Under the pieces are notes generated by a model. The model was not told the origin of the DNA and made no database searches. It worked only from the letters and a program-made list of their open reading frames with translations. From Bolinopsis microptera (lineage: Eukaryota; Ctenophora; Tentaculata; Lobata; Bolinopsidae): a stretch of 64,000 nt of DNA. Below, piece after piece: positions 47,301-55,800 of the stretch. Every line of letters starts with the position of its first letter. The first letter of the stretch is position 1. Made by a program: the position numbers and the translations under genes. The stretch lies in the NCBI RefSeq assembly GCF_026151205.1, contig NC_087082.1, forward strand, positions 8,502,901 through 8,566,900. Direction: 5' to 3'.

Positions 47301-49153
47301 GTACTTTTATCCTCCCGTGGCCGTCCATTGATATAGTCTGGGCCATGCGCGCGCGCGCGCGCTTTTACAAACATGAATTTTCTCCCTCAGTATCTATCTA
47401 AATCTTTTAAAGACATGATTTGAATGCTATCCTACTCAGCACATGAGTGCTACAGGATGGTGAAAGAATTTCTATAAAAAATCGTTAAATGTGGAAGATA
47501 TGAGGTCATTATATGTGTGTGCGCGCGCGCGCGCGCGCGCTTTTACAAACTTGATATCCTCAGTCCTTTCACATATACTGAGATTTTGTTTCAAACTTAA
47601 TTGACTCTGAACCGAAATTGCCAAAGGAAACAGATAGTGTAACTCAGAAAGACCACAAATGTATAGTTTGTGAGATATTGAGGTTATACTCCAAATAATT
47701 TACAATGATGTCACACCAGAAAACCTCTATTTTTGGTATATTTAACCTCATATCTTGAACGCGCAGTACTGGATTGAGCTAAACTTGGTCAGGTTTTGTA
47801 GCCCTGACTATCCTCGATCATATGGAACAGGAATAAAACTGTTTAGATGTTCTATCTTAATTATATTAGGCACTTAGTTCTGAAAAGTGAGAATGTCATT
47901 AATACTGCTTTCACTGCGACGAGTAATGTACCCAGTTACATGGTGGAGGCACCAAAACTTCTCTGGGATTGGTGGAAAAAGGAGAGAAAACTTCGACTGA
48001 AATACGATAAGGGTGAGTTAAAAGTTTCAAACCCGCTTAAAAATACGACACTAACTTGGTGCTATATCACTACATTATATGTGTAAGGCAAATTTCTGGA
48101 GAATCGAGTATTTTTTGTAATAATTTGAATTATAAAGCGACAAAATATTATGTGTTCTCTCTTGGTTTGATTTTTTGAATAACAGCCAGTAATTTTAGAA
48201 GGTAAACGGTCAAGCAAAGTGTGCAAGGTCGTTGATGGAGTATTCCATGTGAAATCCTCTCACCGGTCTGAGCCCCACCAACTGAACATCAGAGGACCAA
48301 CTTGCACCTGCAGAAACTTCAGCAGGACCCACTTCCCCTGCAGACATATTTTTCAAGCTATCGATGATGGTTTAATGAAATGGGAGGACCTACCTGAAGA
48401 TTACAGAAACATACCGTTCTTCGTAAAAGATAAAGGTCTGGGAAGGTCTGTTAAATTGATCTGTATGCATGTTTACATTCCAATTTGAATAGACAAGACA
48501 AAATTGAGGTTTATAACTCGTTCATGTGCTATGGCCGTGCGTCAGCGTCGATGTAGGAGGTGTGCATGTGGAGCCTGCTAGTAGAGAAAATATGAAGTTT
48601 CCAACAGTAAATATTATTATCAATATCAAAGGCAGGGTATTACTTCGACCTCCGAGGCGAGGTATCCGTGTGGACCCTGGTTGTTATCAGGGTTGGAAAG
48701 ACAAAGATAATTTTGTCTGTTAAAGTGGGTTATCACTCTCTGCCATCAGAGTCATAAATCACATCTCCGCAGGGTTTGCCAGGTTTTCCCTAATATTGCT
48801 TTGCTTCCAATTCTTATAATAGTCAAAATATAAAATCCAATATTATTTTTTCAGGAAGTGATATTGGGATATGGCCAACTGATGCAGATGTAAACAAATG
48901 CTGCGATTATCCAGCATCAGAAGACGAGGATGAAGAAGTAGAAGATGATGAGGTTGGAGAAAATGGGGATAAAAGAAAGAAGAAACGGGACATAGACTAT
49001 AAAGGAGATTGGCGGGAGCTTTCAAACAGAATAGCTTCCTTCGTTAATGATCCCGAGTTTGACGTGATGGACGATGATGTCCGTGCATTATGTTTAAAAA
49101 AACTGTCAGATACCGCCAATGATGTGGCATCCTATATTTACAAAAGAAACTAA
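22664..49153 (+). CDS. MULE transposase-like gene, 14 exons, FAR1/FLYWCH-like + DDE + SWIM
   Basis: Exons: 22664-22805, 23703-23838, 24068(or 24091)-24166, 39893-40052, 40299-40466, 41592-41720, 41843-41970, 42083-42245, 42456-42508, 45587-45781, 45944-46085, 47878-48012, 48199-48435, 48855-49153. All have GT-AG sites and compatible phases, except that the second-to-third junction is ambiguous. The N-terminal zinc region reads CFLRCPHG, TIKATKCEAEIRL and CRNHNH, as in FAR1/FLYWCH-WRKY-GCM folds. The MULE core shows the DDE residues in TVYLDATHN, FAMCDNCGAEF and TNNGVEIMNK, plus the CLICTFHLLQAW motif. A SWIM finger follows (CTCRNFSRTHFPCRH), then an acidic, Lys-rich tail. The first exon has no ATG, so the 5' end is missing. 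Many introns, intact DDE and no visible TIRs suggest a host-maintained transposase-derived gene, probably a nuclear DNA-binding protein; an active MULE cannot be excluded. Confidence 0.85.
22970..23272 (-). pseudogene. Stand-alone RRM-like fragment of a non-LTR ORF1
   Basis: A 100-codon frame in the first intron of the MULE-like gene, antisense to it. The start (TTVIYGISESDDEQLEDKVV), then CRVCLKRANTSRTIQLQL, then a VLTKAKRQRK block and YICPDRSV match the order of motifs in the RNA-binding ORF1 domain of L1/RTE-like retrotransposons of invertebrates (an I-G-x-P/S-E start, R-V-G-x....R-P-I centre). The glycine usual after CRV is Cys. No other parts of the element are attached, so it is a fragment or captured domain. 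Confidence 0.55.
24167..25050. other. Intron 3 of the MULE-like gene, left of the Polinton
   Basis: Non-coding; nothing recognised. Together with 39746-39892 it makes an intron of about 1.04 kb before the insertion. Confidence 0.5.
25051..25056. repeat. Polinton target-site duplication, left (caagac)
   Basis: Six bases immediately before the left terminus, identical to 39740-39745. Six-base duplications are the rule for Polinton/Maverick insertion. Confidence 0.92.
25120..25580. promoter_or_regulatory. Subterminal cluster of CACGTG motifs (left arm)
   Basis: About a dozen copies of tcacgtgg/tcacgtga and near variants within 460 bp of the left tip, mostly in the form ctcacgtggtgtgac. The mirror cluster is at about 39215-39680. 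Repeated subterminal motifs in transposons are often protein-binding sites; here that is inference. Confidence 0.55.
26050..26078. other. Perfect GC-rich hairpin, 13-bp stem
   Basis: caccctccgcccc, loop gga, then ggggcggagggtg. The same hairpin lies in the right arm at 38718-38746. It stands out in AT-rich sequence. Confidence 0.85.
26330..26700. repeat. Repeated gtccgtgaa motif in the left arm
   Basis: About eight copies of (g)tccgtgaa or close variants near 26335-26405 and 26628-26695, mirrored in the right arm at about 38100-38460. Function unknown. Confidence 0.55.
27937..29130 (+). repeat. 1,194-bp unit, left-arm copy
   Basis: Begins agaaagtgataaatctcg; the same start recurs at 29131, exactly 1,194 bp later, where a second unit begins and is cut off at 29329. 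The inverse unit is present twice in the right arm. It encloses a conserved 85-codon minus frame (28351-28608), a heptamer-like tract of tgcggaaa (28800-28930) and a 25-bp repeat with cgaaagggcctgggtca (28670-28730). Whether any of the short frames is translated is unknown. Confidence 0.85.
29440..29820 (+). repeat. Degenerate (atatgcgatt)n tract
   Basis: Ten-base periodic sequence of the type attatatgcg, with attatttgcg and attatatgct variants. Related tracts lie at 30270-30375 and 34160-34420. The reading frames through it (Cys/Asp/Tyr/Ile-rich) are repeat artefacts. Confidence 0.85.
29820..30230 (+). pseudogene. Reverse-transcriptase C-terminal tail fragment
   Basis: An open stretch reads EKLDIAHRRHLRSIMNYKYP, then HIISNKNLYKRCNSEPLPAK, then SRRRMLGHVLRGSTDG and a QGRRGRPQSNLFSLI block. 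This order is the conserved tail of many invertebrate endonuclease/RT polyproteins (QRR-x-LR, YP-x-x-ISN-x-x-LY, R-x-x-x-LGH-x-LR, GRRGRP). No polymerase core precedes it; the upstream part is the atatgcgatt repeat. It is probably an insertion remnant inside the Polinton. Confidence 0.7.
30416..31339 (+). CDS. Adenain-like cysteine protease (Polinton PRO) with C2H2 finger
   Basis: 307 residues. Residues 6-27 form a C2H2 zinc finger (Cys6, Cys9, His22, His27). Residues 55-130 are Ser/Asp/Glu-rich with two near-identical repeats (SNSDV...SDDEE). The C-terminal 130 residues look like an adenovirus-protease/C5 fold: His208 in GSHWTALVV, Asp223 in YYFDSFG, Gln259 and Cys266 in TCGEFCIYFI, the expected His-Asp-Gln-Cys order. 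In Polintons this enzyme is thought to mature capsid precursors. An acidic linker with a zinc finger is an unusual fusion. The start is the first ATG after the repeat tract; an AATAAA lies at 31366-31371. The frame is intact, so it may be expressed although its usual partner genes are missing. Confidence 0.82.
   Translation: MSSVTCSFCDKSYANKYSLYSHISRYHRENRESNESSTILQPLSKANSDAADVKLDSSDSIHSDSDTIVSEESQQGSSNSDVAASDDEESQQDSSNSDVSGSDDEEYSDVTSSDDDSSKEYSTDELESDTIWQHKDKRKGVAIKQSINKRIKISKLDVRGLSTGEIDEYLRNGSKFKGAYPCDQIPNFPDSEYSLIINTDNSSLPGSHWTALVVRGNNAYYFDSFGRLYNNGSFPSEYIENLGKICFEKKIVFQNKVLQSFHSNTCGEFCIYFIKQFEKNVTFSRIFHDFTVNLNSNDVKIMKLFKK
31522..32281 (-). CDS. Small spliced Polinton gene, 147 residues, coiled coil
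   Basis: Three minus-strand exons: 32096-32281 (starts MNCEGVEMNAESARQPSS), 31871-31945 and 31522-31704, all phase 0 with clean GT-AG sites. The N-terminus is Ser/Thr/Pro-rich and probably disordered. The second exon is acidic (EEDIQSINDYYENAT). The third is Glu/Arg-rich and should form a coiled coil (EKALKEVGERLREVEILQHE), ending EIDYDC. Convergent with the protease gene, whose stop is 183 bp away. Family not recognised. The exon joins are inferred from splice signals and phase. Confidence 0.6.
32308..32348. repeat. (TA)n microsatellite
   Basis: About 40 bp of alternating T and A, 27 bp upstream of the start of the 147-residue gene. Confidence 0.9.
32380..32513 (+). pseudogene. Duplicated 3' end of the protease gene
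   Basis: Repeats about 31259-31392 with roughly one difference per 12 bases: the codons for FHDFTVNLNSNDVKIMKL, the stop and the following AATAAA are all present. It lacks the rest of the gene. Confidence 0.85.
32589..32880 (-). CDS. Small two-exon Polinton gene, about 61 residues
   Basis: Exon 1 (32737-32880) starts MDNCGIVINCGANRFPVRIR and ends LLYREIA at a GTAAGT donor. Exon 2 (32589-32630) begins after TTTTTTCAG and encodes GARIICRNKKETV and a stop, in phase. An earlier in-frame ATG at 32913 would add 11 residues. Contains four Cys and a hydrophobic centre (CEWMLLLIPEE). No family recognised; similar genes in other Polintons would be the test. Confidence 0.5.
32948..33155. repeat. Three imperfect 80-bp tandem copies
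   Basis: Blocks with aagtacattcttcctagatc, agcatcttgagat and catgtggagtgtgacac recur at about 32975, 33045 and 33115. Confidence 0.7.
33270..33500 (+). repeat. Diverged copy of the TIR-internal unit
   Basis: Matches the start of the 1,194-bp unit (actggttatgaatg, gtgctcgacagactcaagag) at about 80 percent by eye. An older copy than the ones in the arms. Confidence 0.65.
33723..34165. repeat. Direct duplication, about 240-bp spacing
   Basis: Two copies (33723-33928, 33966-34165) share aacgtgtttttgat, tgactttgaaattccactgt and acaattatcagctgttta. Confidence 0.75.
34474..35667 (-). repeat. 1,194-bp unit, extra right copy
   Basis: Nearly identical to 35668-36861 (offset exactly 1,194) and to the inverse of 27937-29130. 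It is the inner of two tandem copies; the left arm has only one full copy. Confidence 0.9.
35468..39739 (-). repeat. Right terminal inverted repeat (4,272 bp)
   Basis: Inverse of 25057-29329. Includes the second 1,194-bp copy (35668-36861), the GC hairpin (38718-38746) and the CACGTG cluster near the tip. Confidence 0.93.
39740..39745. repeat. Polinton target-site duplication, right (caagac)
   Basis: Identical to 25051-25056. Confidence 0.92.
40498..41332. mobile_element. Foldback-like element with telomere-like core
   Basis: Flanked by the 9-bp direct repeat tccgtgccg (40489-40497 and 41333-41341). The ends are inverted arrays of gacaattgaccccc: left 40500-40575, right 41185-41332 as its inverse (gggggtcaattgtcg). 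The core, 40580-41170, is a minisatellite of aaccctaacccagt with variants. It lies in intron 5 of the MULE-like gene. No coding sequence. The 9-bp duplication and inverted ends support a transposed unit; the family is not identified. Confidence 0.7.
40580..41170. repeat. Telomere-like minisatellite (aaccctaacccagt)n
   Basis: About 40 copies of a 10-19 bp unit built on ccctaaccca, with the forms gtataaccctaaccca, gtataacccttaccca and gtaaccctaaccca. The strand shown is the C-rich complement of TTAGGG-like sequence, but the pure hexamer appears only at 41154-41166. Confidence 0.9.
42655..42874 (+). pseudogene. C-terminal fragment of a second MULE transposase
   Basis: Reads FARIIRDPEFPRTSNMVEGF, HRGFKS, an in-frame TGA, then VHRPKPSVQEYVRAIKEQQV and TDFHIDRLSVGKTPAKRRR to a stop. 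The T-(S/N)-N-x-V-E-x-F-H-R block is the region of the third catalytic acid in FLYWCH-associated MULEs. The TGA stands where CGA (Arg) would be expected. It lies in intron 9 of the MULE-like gene, same strand, but from a different family than the host gene (whose own block is TNNGVEIMNK). Confidence 0.65.
43188..44892. repeat. 60-bp minisatellite, about 28 copies
   Basis: Units gttagagtctgttaagtgtt + agagtcctagggttacacga + gac(a/g)tggtagcctgtgagc. A shorter type lacks the first 20 bases (gttaaatcctggggttacac). Higher-order blocks of about 320 bp repeat: 44041-44360 and 44400-44715 are almost identical. In intron 9 of the MULE-like gene. Confidence 0.92.
46086..47877. other. Intron 11 of the MULE-like gene with two (CG)n tracts
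   Basis: Non-coding. Alternating gc runs at 47347-47362 and 47521-47540 (the second preceded by gtgtgt) are each followed by ttttacaaac(a/t)tga, so the tract and its flank are duplicated. Alternating CG can form Z-DNA. No exon recognised otherwise. Confidence 0.6.
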
Positions 49154-49254
49154 TTATATAGATAACATAGATACGATTATATTTGATAATATATTACTTT
49201 AAAAGCCGTGCAATCATTTTAGATATTAGATATTAAACTAACCATATTATGATA

Positions 49255-49960
49255 TTCTCCGTCTAACTTTTCGATCTGTCTCCATCTCACTATTCAATCT
49301 GTCTCAACGTTCATTCTCTGTTTAACTATTCAATCTCTGTCTCAGTGTTCATTTTCTTGTTTAACTATTCAATCTTTGTCTCAGCGTTCATTCTCTGTCT
49401 CGACATTCATTCTCCGTCTCACTATTCAATCTGTCCCAATGTTCATTCTCTGTCTCGACGTTCATTCTCCGTCTCACTATTCAATATCTGTCTCACTGTT
49501 CATTCTCTGTCTCGACGTTCATTCTCCGTCTCACTATTCAATCTGTCTCAACGTTCATTATCTGTTTAACTGTTCAATCTCTGTCTCAGTGTTCATTTTC
49601 TTGTTTAACTATTCAATCTTTGTCTCAGCGTTCATTCTCTGTCTCGACATTCATTCTCCGTCTCACTATTCAATCTGTCTCAACGTCCATTATCTGTTTA
49701 ACTATTTAATCTCTTTCTCAGTGATCATTCTCTGTTTAACTATTAAATCACTGTTCATTCCTGTCTCGACGTTAATTCTCCATCTCATTATTCAATCTCT
49801 GCATCAGTGTTCATTCTCTATTTTAGGGTTAATTCCCTGTCTTACCCTTCAATCTTTCTCGGTGTTCATTCTCTGTCTCACTGTTCAATTTCTGTCTCAC
49901 TGTCCATGCTCTGTCTCGCTGTCCAATCTTCGTGTTTCTTTCCAAGTGTTACAGCGACAA
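49255..49960. repeat. Degenerate 19-20 bp minisatellite after the MULE-like gene
   Basis: Units such as gttcattctctgtctcgac, gttcattctccgtctcacta and ttcaatctctgtctcagt alternate. Long open frames through it (Ser/Leu/Cys/Ile-rich) are artefacts of the repeat and its length. Confidence 0.85.
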
Positions 49961-50802
49961 GAAGACGGAATGATATTGTTGTAAAATAAAAAGCTTGTCC
50001 GCTTTAGTTATAGTGATATTAAAACATATACAACACCATGTATTATGAAATTTTAGATTTTGTTACAAAATATGGACAGTGAATTTGATGTTGTTGTCTA
50101 ATAATACAAGACGTGAGGCGCGGCGACATTATAAATTTTAGAATTGCCCGCGCATTTTAGTACTTTGCCGCGGCTCCACTAGTTTTTAACGTTTACCTAC
50201 CGTCCTCTGTGTCCTCTCACTGCAATCAAAACCGTCTTGTACCGTCTTGTTGTGACAAATAGTCTACACTATCATACAGTAATAGTATAATATCTTAATA
50301 ATGTAATACATCATATATGACAACGACACCAATTGGAAGTTCCCTGATATGATTGCCGTTTGAATCTCTGGATCTATTTTTTGATCTATTTTTATATTGA
50401 TATGATTTTTATATACCTATATATTCCTCGCATAATTTCCATGTCCGCCTAAATAAACCTGGCACCATCAAATCTTGACGGATGTTACTCGTCTGAATTT
50501 CTTCGAAGTAGCGCGCGCCGCTTTCTTCTCGAAATGTTATGGCAAGTGCTACGAAGTAGCGCGCGCCGGGCCAGACAATTAACAATGGTCAACATCAAAT
50601 CTTACCTCTAGAAACCCCAGAACTCATCAAGCCTAATTTGAATTCAAAACTAGTTGACCAGCTACGTACAGTTTCCTGGACAATTGGAACCTTTTTGGCC
50701 ATGCACAAGCTAATATAGCATGTATGGTCCTGCAGTGGGGTCTCCGACCTCCGTGTCCTTGGATATCTGTGTACAACTCGTGGCGCGCATGTAATTTAGG
50801 TA
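49961..50802. other. Non-coding, nothing recognised
   Basis: A short direct repeat, gaagtagcgcgcgccg, is seen near 50505 and 50552. No gene. Confidence 0.45.
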
Positions 50803-51060
50803 GGGGGTCGTTCACATATTACGTAATCATTTTTGAACATTTTTACCCCCCTCTGTGATCAGTTTTACACATAGCTATTGTGTCAAAATTACACTTGTAG
50901 GTTTGTACAACCTACCAGAACGAGCGCAGAGTTGGACTCGTCGACGGTCCTGGAACAGATATTTTAAGAGTATCACCCGTTAAAATTACACTAGCGTAAT
51001 CTTTCGGAAACCCCCCCTCAGCTCATATCACAGCTGATTACGTAATATGTGAACGACCCC
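50803..51060. mobile_element. MITE with 26-bp TIRs and TA duplication
   Basis: Left end ggtcgttcacatattacgta (from 50807), right end its exact inverse, tacgtaatatgtgaacgacc (to 51058), so TIRs of at least 26 bp including the G runs. TA flanks both sides (50801-50802, 51061-51062). No coding capacity. A TA target suggests Tc1/mariner-like mobilisation. A related right end (gctgattacgtaatatgcga, 51847-51880) lies 800 bp away after a poly(C) run. Confidence 0.8.
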
Positions 51061-51169
51061 TAGGTTATAATTCGCGCTCACTAAATTGTAAATCGCTCGC
51101 CCAAACTTTTGCCATTCAACTGTTAACGGCGCACATTTTTGTATTGGATAAATTGCAAAATATTATTCA

Positions 51170-51440
51170 TAACACTATATTTTCCAATTATAGTGAAGAA
51201 TAGTGTGCTATATTTTCCAATTATATTGGAGAATAGTATGCTATATTTTCCGTTATTATATTGGAGAATAGTGTGCTATATTTTCCAATTGTATTGGAGA
51301 ATATTGCGCTTTATTCTCCATTATATCTGAGAATATTGCGCTTTATTCTCCGTTATGTCTGAGAATAGTACACTATATTCTTCATTATATCGGAGAATAG
51401 TACGTTATATTCTCCAATTATATTGGAGATAGTGTGCTGT
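51170..51440. repeat. Tandem 33-bp hairpin-forming repeat, about 8 copies
   Basis: Unit tattttccaattatattgga + gaatagtgtgcta; within each unit tctcca and tggaga are inverted around a short AT centre. Spacing of the ttttcc motif is 33, 33, 35 and about 32 bp. Starts about 110 bp after the MITE. Confidence 0.8.
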
Positions 51441-51817
51441 ACTGTCCAATTATATTCAAGAATAGCCAAGTTTAGTCGTAAAATCACGAAAAAGTCCAAT
51501 TCTTTTGCAAGTGCAACAATCTAATCAATAAAACCCTTTTTGACATGGAAATTTGACCAGTTCAAGGGCCAATATTAAAGAAGAAAACAGCTTATTGAAA
51601 TATATACAAATTCTCGCTTCTTGATCTCAGCTTTGTTGAAGCATTTTATATCATCAGGGTAAAATTCATAGGTTTTCTTTTGAATAAAATATAAAGTCGT
51701 ATTTCGTAATCGAAGTGCCTAAAATGTTGGTAATATTTCGAAGGTTGATAAGCTAGTCACAGAAGCGTCATATTTCAAATTGATACCTGTTTAACTATAG
51801 TCGGATATCCGTTCAAT

Positions 51818-51841
51818 CCCCCCCCCCCCCCCCCCCCCCCC
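51818..51841. repeat. Poly(C) run of 24
   Basis: Directly precedes a MITE right-end remnant (51847-51880). Confidence 0.9.
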
Positions 51842-52853
51842 GGCCTCGGCTGATTACGTAATATGCGAACAACCCCTAAGGTAATACCGTGCTTTCCGTT
51901 CGATTGCAGTGACTTCCATATTTACGTTTAATACCATTCTGAAACCAGAAATATTGTGACAGTGAACAGGTAGCTGGAAAAAGGATATTTTTGTTTGCTT
52001 TTATTGATCAAATATGATCATCAAAATTTCAACCGCATCAAAATGAGAATAAATCACTGAAACCTCCAAACACTGTATTTTGAAAATGTTTCAAATTACA
52101 TTGGAAAATACAACGACTGTTCAATTACATATTCGATCGACACATTTTCATTCAGTACTTGCAACATAATTTTAAGCGGTTACCTTGTCCGTAATTTGGT
52201 ACTATTAACTGCCGTGAATAATCTCCATAGTAGAGATATAACCGTAATATTATAATTATATCTCTTCTTTATTGCTATTATTACACTAATTGATCCTAAA
52301 AACCCATATTTAATAAAATGAAATCATCAACACCGACACTAAAATTGAAAAGCCATAACCTCCAAATTTAACATCATTTTCATCAATAAAAATGTACATC
52401 ACGTGTTTGCACCGGGCAAAGTCTTTTATCACAAATATAGGAGCATCATGCACAAAAAATAAATATAACTTATTCACTTTCAAGTTTGTTCAAATATCAG
52501 GCAATTAAAGCGGTTTTGATTTCGGTTTGTGAGTGTAAGGAGAGCTCCCACAGTCTTTTGAAAATGGAGATAGCCGACGACGATTGAGTTTTCAAATACG
52601 TACTATAGAATCTAACGATCGAACAACATATGACAAAGTCGTTTTTCTACAGTAATACTTAATAGCTCTTGAGTAGTAGGAGTAAAAATAAACATGATTT
52701 ACCATGACACTAAAAGATACACACAAGGACTTAGAAGTTCAGAAAGGTAGCTAATATTTCACAGGAAACCGCTTTACTTACTACAGTTTTATTTCTTTAA
52801 TAATAAATTATTGAGCTCGTTAATAGCGTGAGTAATGATAACTGCCTCAAATC

Positions 52854-55800
52854 TCAAACATCACACACGTACAACTTTTTAATAATAAACTTAACAACCG
52901 AACCAAGCGCCATATCGTCTCCGTAACGTCGGAGATCCCTGATGACGTCAGAGATCTCGCTGATGAAGACACGTGATGAGTCACGTGGTGTCACCTCATC
53001 CGGGATTGTTGTTCTGCAGGGACATGGTGCGAGTCCTGCTGTTTCCCGCTGAATCTCTGCTCCCTTCCGACAGGTGTCGCACTCTTGAGAACTGAAACAA
53101 ATTCTGTTAGAAGTATTGTACTTTTGAGAGGGAACTGCGCTGAATCAAAATATAGGCTCAAATAATTTATTTCAAATCTAAAATCAACATAAACAGTTTA
53201 AAGTTAAAGGTCAGAATACAAAATGAACATTTTTTACATCTTCAAAAGATTATATCTGAACGACTAAACGCGATGAAACATCAACTAATAGACTAGATTT
53301 AAAAAAAGATAATCAAATTCCACAAAAGTAAACAGTCGCCTCAGCAAAAATAAAACGAGCTGTATGGCATGCCATAAAAGGTCGCATGCGTATGACACAC
53401 TCACTCATCAATCCATCTGATTCTTAGATCATTTTATTCAATGATAATACTCCTAAAACATGCTTAATTGTAGAATTGTAATATTCAAGGGGTCATTAAT
53501 TTCCTTCTCTAGATTTCTTTATCAGGATTTCTTAAAACCCCACACTTATAGTTTTTCAGCCATTATCATTGGTGTGTCAACAATAATCCTAACACTGGCT
53601 AAAACCATTGCCCTAAAATATGCAAACTATAATTGTGGGGCTTTCTCTATAAACAACGGCCATCCAACGGATTAGTGCAAGACGACGGATCGTGAAATAT
53701 AGAGACAAAAGAGCGGTTTGGGGGACGAATAGAAAGTTGCTTACATGATGAGGCCGAAGGGCGGGGGAGGGACTGCGGGCCCCCATGGGGACACAGTACG
53801 CATTACCGGGAGAAGAGAGAGTCAGCGGGTTGATTCCCTGAGAGAGTTGTTCGTTCATGTGCCTGAAATGATTCCATGTTTAGACAATTATTCGGCTATA
53901 AACTCTTATCACACAACTTGCATAACTCAGTGCTAATGCAGCTGAGACAAGCAATGATTTCAATGTGACGATAAGCAAAGTTATTTTAACTGTATGAGGT
54001 GTCCATATGATAACAAAACACTCATGACTGCTTGTACGTGGTATTACTGGCAAGAATTCTTGTGAAATGACGACGCAGTGTAGAGACTGCACGTGATAAA
54101 TTCGATTTAAGATGGTGGTACGTAGTCGAGGGTTTTGAAAACTTCCAATTAGGGGCCCAAGTCGTCGACTATACGTCAGTTAGCGTTAATTTAGTGAATC
54201 TTTCGGAAAGCCCGCATGGTTTTAGACGGAAATAAGACTAAACGTGCGCGCGAAGTTTACTTTGCTTTTAATGCAGGCCAAGACAAAATCTGCTAGTACC
54301 AAAAGATGCATCAACTGAAAATGTGAGTATCTGCTTGAGGGATGCGCTTCGCAAGTTTTAACAAAAACCGATACAATTGACCAATAGGAAAGCTATAACG
54401 ATTAAAATAGGTTATTATGTCACCTACATCTAATTCATCACGAGACATTCACAATATCGGCGACACGGTCACTGGTCAGGATCATTTAATAACCGCCACT
54501 GCTTATTATGTATTATTTATTACGTTCCCACTCACATGCAATGAGGCGAATATAATTCATAATTATAAATTCACCCTTCAGCTTCCCATTCTGTGTGTAT
54601 GACATAATCAAGAACGGAAACATTGTACATTCTCAAATCTGAACGTGTCATGCTCCCATCAGTCATGAGAAATTAACACTCTGTCAACTATTCAGCACTG
54701 TGAGTGAGGTCTTATGATTTCTGGGCTCGTCGAAATGAAGAGTAAATTCTGGTTCTGAATGTGACAAAAGATGTATGTGGCAGCTGATACGCAAATGTTC
54801 ACATTATTATATTGTACGCGACCTTAAATAACTAGCCTCTCAATCCACCAAACGCTTTGACACGAAGTTAAAAGTTTGGACCAGCTTATTAAGGCATCAT
54901 GTAGCCTCCAGGCTCGAAAAACCCCGACAAACCCCGACAAATCCCGACGTGTCGAGATATGTCGTATCATGTCGGGCCCACTGGCTACATGAGGCCTAAT
55001 AGGGTATTGTTGGTATTAAACAATTTTTAAAAAATTTAAAAAAAAAAAAAAAGAAAAAAAGAAAGAAGAAAAAGACAAGACAAGCCTCATCAACAGCCCG
55101 TGACTGCCATTGATCAATCTTCTTTAGGCAACTTCTAATCACTTTTCATCCATTATTAACGAATCCCGACAAACCCCGACAAACCCTGACAAACCCCGAC
55201 GTGTCGAGATATGTCGTATCATGTCGGGCCCACCGACTACATGATGCCTTTATTATCTTACTTAATTAGTAACGGACTGGAGCTGAATTCCAGGCCTTGA
55301 TGACAATATCACTACAGACTTAAAACGAACAGCCAGTTTTGGATCAATATATTCCCAACATAATTCCACTCGAGTCGTGGTTAAAGTGAAAGCGAAAGTG
55401 AAAGTGAAAGTGAAAGCGAAAGCACACACTAAACTAACCTCTCCTCGTCCATTTCTAGACTGCTATTACTCTCACTAAGGGCTCTGCTGAGCTTCAGTCT
55501 CTGTTCACGTTCCCAGTACAGCTGTCTGTTTAACTTGAGGTTCTCCTCTCGTAGTCTGCATTCCTCAGCGCTCATGTTGCTCGCTTCACTGTCTGAGAGG
55601 TGTGGGGTAAGGGGGTAGAGTTTATCTCTGGTTCTAGTACAGACAATAATTATATAGTATAACGATTTAGAATATGTTATTATATATGTAGTAATAATAG
55701 AGGGCCCTACGGTATTTCCTATCGAAAAGCTAGGAAATCTGAACTCTAAACATAGATTAGTAAACGAATTTTTGACCGTAGAAACGGTTAAAATTGGTCC

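Larger units (their letters stand above)
53092..55438. other. Last CCDC6-like intron
   Basis: 2.3 kb without recognised exons. Contains the paired short elements at 54891-54997 and 55158-55250, an A-rich tract at 55027-55075 and a gtgaaa hexamer repeat at 55386-55422. Confidence 0.5.

Noticed and set aside
49345-49989. 200-codon Ser/Leu/Ile-rich frame
   Set aside because: Encoded by a degenerate 19-20 bp minisatellite; open in several frames, so no coding signal.
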